A stretch of DNA of 33,471 nucleotides from positions 1 through 33,471 of the forward strand of contig JAIVIZ010000096.1 of NCBI GenBank assembly GCA_020200315.1. The letters are read 5' to 3'. Below, piece by piece: positions 30,962-33,471 of the stretch. Source of the DNA: Sphingomonadales bacterium. GTDB taxonomy: Bacteria > Pseudomonadota > Alphaproteobacteria > Sphingomonadales > Sphingomonadaceae. The stretch's first letter is position 1. Every line of letters begins with the position of its first letter. The notes under the pieces were generated by a model that searched no databases, was not told where the DNA came from, and was given only the letters and a program-made list of their open reading frames with translations. Position numbers and translations under genes: made by a program.

Positions 30962-33471
30962 TTAAAATGGGAGGCAACCGAAGCTCGCAAAGAAGCCGTT
31001 CACTCCACCTTCCATCGTGAGCAAAGCAGAAAGACCAGCCCTTGCTACTCCAGCGACGCCGAAAGCGCAGGCAGATGCTTTTAGCCCACCGATGACCCCG
31101 TCCCGGAGAGGATCGATCCCTTGTTGAGGACCGGTTGCTCTCGGCAATGGATTCTGCTTCATATAAACTCCGAAGAGCGACAAGTACGCTTGTGTCGCTG
31201 CAGCGCAAGCAGCTGACCTTGGAGCGGCAGCGCACGCTGCGATCATGCGTTTTTTCGCATCTTCAATGTCTTTGGTAGTGACCTTAATCGGCAAAGAGGT
31301 CTGGTTTCTATCTTGCGATCCTCCACCGCCCTCTCCCCTTCCGCTAAGGTCAGGGCGCACACTTCCAGCCGGTTGTGAGTCACCTGGTCGATAACTCCGC
31401 CAACCATCGCCGGTGTCGTGCCAACCGCAGCTCATGGGGCCCCCTGCTACGCCAACACAGGCCCATATCCGCGTTAGCCCACTCGGATCCACCCAGTTCA
31501 CCGGATCGCCGCCGACATAGGCGTAGAGATTCGGTCCACCGCCATAGCGGATCGGGTCAGGCTGGAGGAACCGACCGGAATGCGGTGCAAGCATGCGTTC
31601 CTTGTAATTGTTGAGGCCCACCTCGGGCAACCACATCTGGCCGGTGTACTGGAACCGGCCGGAGTTGCCCGACTGCGGCTTGCCGTATTCGTCGTAGCGG
31701 TCGATCGTGACCATGTTGCCGCTGCTGTCGCTGGTGGCGATGACCGAGCCGCGCTCGTCGGCGTGGATGAACCGCCGGTTGGTGGCGCCGCTGCCGACAT
31801 AGTCGACCAGCAGCTCATCGGGACCATCCCCCCACACATAGCGGTGCTGGATCGCGCCCGCCGGGTTGTCGACCTCGGCGGCGGCGTTCGGGCCGTCGAA
31901 CACGAACCTCGTCGAGACGGTCGTGTCATATTCGACCAGGCGATCGAGCGCGTCGTAGTAGAGATTGGTGCCGTTGCTGGCCGCGCTCAGTCTGCCTTCA
32001 CTGGTGTAGCTGAACGTCAGCCCGAGCTGCGGATCGGAGGTCTGATTGCCGCCGCTGTCGGATACGACATTCTGGCCGCCAAGGCTGGTCAGCACGTTGC
32101 GGGCATCGAATGTAGCGGCGGTGGTTCCGGAGCTATGCCCGGTCCACGCGTACGCGTCGTTGCTTCGCGTGATGCTCGCGATCTGGCTGGCGGGGTTGTA
32201 GGCGAAGCTCGTATTGAGATCGCTGCTTGTGCCGGCCAGATCGTGGTTGAGCGAGGCCAGCCGCGACAGCGGGTCGAACCCGTAGGTCGTGCTGGTGCCG
32301 TTGCCCCGCGTCAGGCTCGTCCGATTGCCAAGGTCGTCGTAGGCGAACGTCGCCAGCACGCCGACGCCCGAGGTCGCGCCCTGCTCGCGCACCTTGGACA
32401 GCTCGCCGGTGACCAGCCGATCGTAATCGACCGTGAACCCGTCCCACCACGTCGTGCGGGTCAGCCGGCCGGCGAGATCGAACTGGCGGGTGAGCGACCC
32501 GAACCCCTCGACCTCCGACACCTGCCGCCCCAGCGCGTCATAGCTAAAATGCATGTCGTAACCCGGCTGCACCAGCGCGGTCAGCCGGCCGAGATTGTCG
32601 TAGGCGTAGCTGGGGTCCGGCTCGCTGCCGGGACGGTCCTTGGAGATCAGGCGACCCAGGGCATCGTAGCTGAGGTTGAAGGTGAACCCGCGCCGGTTCT
32701 TGAACGAGGTGACGTTGCCGGCCGGGTCGTAGCTCAGCTGCTCATTGTCCGAAGGGTTGCTGACCCCTGAGCCTTGCGGCGGATTGGGATATTGGGTCTG
32801 CGACAGCCGATCGAGGCCGTCATAGACATAGCTCGTCTTGTTGCTCTCGCCGTCGGTCAGCGAGGCGAGCTTGCCGTTGGGCGTGTAGCTCAGCATCGCT
32901 TCGTTCGCCTCGGCCGTCGTGCCGATCGCCACCCGCTTCTGGGTCACCTGACCAACATTATCGTAGCTGAGCATGGTGATCCGGTCGGGACCGTTGGCGG
33001 CGTCGGTCTGCAGCGGGGCGCAGCCGGTCGCCTGCGGTCCCCAGCGGGTCGGGTCCATGTAGGCGATGCCGCACTGCACCCGGCCAAGCCCGTCATAGAC
33101 GTAATCGGTCACCGCATAGTCGACGCCCGCCGCCCACAGCACCTGACGGATCACCTGCCCCTTGGCGTTATACTGGCTATACCGGTGATAGGCCTTGACG
33201 AAGCTGGTCCACGCCGCGTCGGATGGGTCGGTCACCGTGCCGACTTCGCTCAGCCACATCTGCCCCGCGCCGTCGTAACTGTAGCGGGTGGCGCGCAGCT
33301 TGAGCGGGCCGGCGCCGTCGGGATCGGGCGCGATCGTGCCGACCAGCTCGCGGTCGGCATCGTAGCGGGCCCGCGTCGTGTCGGCGGCGCCGGCGAGCGG
33401 CCCGTCGAGAGTCAAGAGATTGCCGACATCGTCATAGGTGAAGGCGGTGGTCGCGGTCAGCGCGCCGTCGC
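30962..33471 (-). CDS. RHS/YD-repeat protein with a variable C-terminal tip (5' end outside window)
   Basis: A frame of about 835 codons open to the window edge, so the N-terminus is missing. Many YD repeats are visible (YDGLGRVQCG, YDALGRLISKDRPG, YDNLGRLTALVQPG, YDPAGNVTSF). The RHS core closes with RFLQPDPIRYGGGPNLYAY and DPVNWVDPSGL near 31477-31495, the typical end of the cocoon-like shell. After that comes a tip of about 170 residues: a Gly/Ser/Arg-rich linker (PDLSGRGEGGGGSQDRNQ), a helix KDIEDAKKRMIAACAAAPRSAACAAATQAYLSLFGVYM, and a hydrophobic C-terminus (GLKASACAFGVAGVARAGLSALL) ending FGCLPF, with six Cys in the tip. I recognise no toxin fold. Base use drops in GC from about 31250 to the end. 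The delivery system is not visible. Confidence 0.88.
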   Translation of the reverse strand, partial: DGALTATTAFTYDDVGNLLTLDGPLAGAADTTRARYDADRELVGTIAPDPDGAGPLKLRATRYSYDGAGQMWLSEVGTVTDPSDAAWTSFVKAYHRYSQYNAKGQVIRQVLWAAGVDYAVTDYVYDGLGRVQCGIAYMDPTRWGPQATGCAPLQTDAANGPDRITMLSYDNVGQVTQKRVAIGTTAEANEAMLSYTPNGKLASLTDGESNKTSYVYDGLDRLSQTQYPNPPQGSGVSNPSDNEQLSYDPAGNVTSFKNRRGFTFNLSYDALGRLISKDRPGSEPDPSYAYDNLGRLTALVQPGYDMHFSYDALGRQVSEVEGFGSLTRQFDLAGRLTRTTWWDGFTVDYDRLVTGELSKVREQGATSGVGVLATFAYDDLGNRTSLTRGNGTSTTYGFDPLSRLASLNHDLAGTSSDLNTSFAYNPASQIASITRSNDAYAWTGHSSGTTAATFDARNVLTSLGGQNVVSDSGGNQTSDPQLGLTFSYTSEGRLSAASNGTNLYYDALDRLVEYDTTVSTRFVFDGPNAAAEVDNPAGAIQHRYVWGDGPDELLVDYVGSGATNRRFIHADERGSVIATSDSSGNMVTIDRYDEYGKPQSGNSGRFQYTGQMWLPEVGLNNYKERMLAPHSGRFLQPDPIRYGGGPNLYAYVGGDPVNWVDPSGLTRIWACVGVAGGPMSCGWHDTGDGWRSYRPGDSQPAGSVRPDLSGRGEGGGGSQDRNQTSLPIKVTTKDIEDAKKRMIAACAAAPRSAACAAATQAYLSLFGVYMKQNPLPRATGPQQGIDPLRDGVIGGLKASACAFGVAGVARAGLSALLTMEGGVNGFFASFGCLPF

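Noticed and set aside
31580-32770. 396-codon plus-strand frame in the RHS region
   Set aside because: Antisense to the RHS YD repeats, which are unmistakable on the minus strand.

Overview
This is a high-GC chromosomal window from an alphaproteobacterium, most likely a member of the Sphingomonadales (Sphingomonas-like). The evidence is the set of families present: the complex I accessory subunit NDUFA12 next to a DUF2155 protein, an HWE-family histidine kinase with a stand-alone receiver, tandem entericidin-like lipoproteins, and several G/C-rich palindromic repeat families common in this group. No plasmid, phage or CRISPR signature was seen.

Layout. 1-2.85 kb: 3' two thirds of rpoC, with a bidirectional terminator. 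2.9-3.3 kb: two tandem entericidin-like lipoproteins. 3.5-6.6 kb: thyA, a TonB-C-domain protein and a ThDP-dependent enzyme. 6.6-9.0 kb: a truncated DUF559 endonuclease gene among palindromic repeats, an aldehyde dehydrogenase, an SCP2 protein and another palindrome cluster. 9.0-11.2 kb: a likely operon of 3-oxoacid CoA-transferase A and B plus an exported metallo-beta-lactamase-fold hydrolase. 11.2-13.1 kb: an L,D-transpeptidase and a duplicated glycine-zipper lipoprotein. 13.3-18.0 kb: a broken MFS transporter, arsC, aat, DUF2155, NDUFA12, DUF192, a double cold-shock-domain protein and recX, many with overlapping ends. 18.1-20.3 kb: a fatty acyl-AMP ligase that looks shortened at the N terminus, and a frameshifted unknown gene. 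20.4-25.6 kb: tRNA-Trp, secE-nusG and, inverted and about 3.1 kb away, rplK-rplA; between them lie a threonine synthase-like gene, two membrane-protein genes and three copies of a 30-base palindromic repeat. 25.8-30.0 kb: a GNAT acetyltransferase, a DUF2231 membrane protein coupled to a sorbosone/glucose dehydrogenase-like lipoprotein, and an HWE kinase with a receiver protein. 30.0-33.5 kb: an RHS polymorphic-toxin locus on the minus strand that runs off the window edge.

The RHS locus is the most interesting part. The main RHS protein ends in a C-terminal domain of about 170 residues that I do not recognise. Thirteen bases after its stop comes a 54-residue two-helix membrane protein, a candidate immunity protein. 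Further downstream are two RHS remnants that share an identical truncation boundary next to a GTGCACTGTCACCGTAAT-type repeat, with a 44-residue single-helix membrane protein between them. This looks like a place where RHS tip and immunity modules are exchanged and left behind. Secondary signals are the DUF559 gene remnant embedded in palindromic repeats and the split, inverted secE-nusG / rplK-rplA arrangement.
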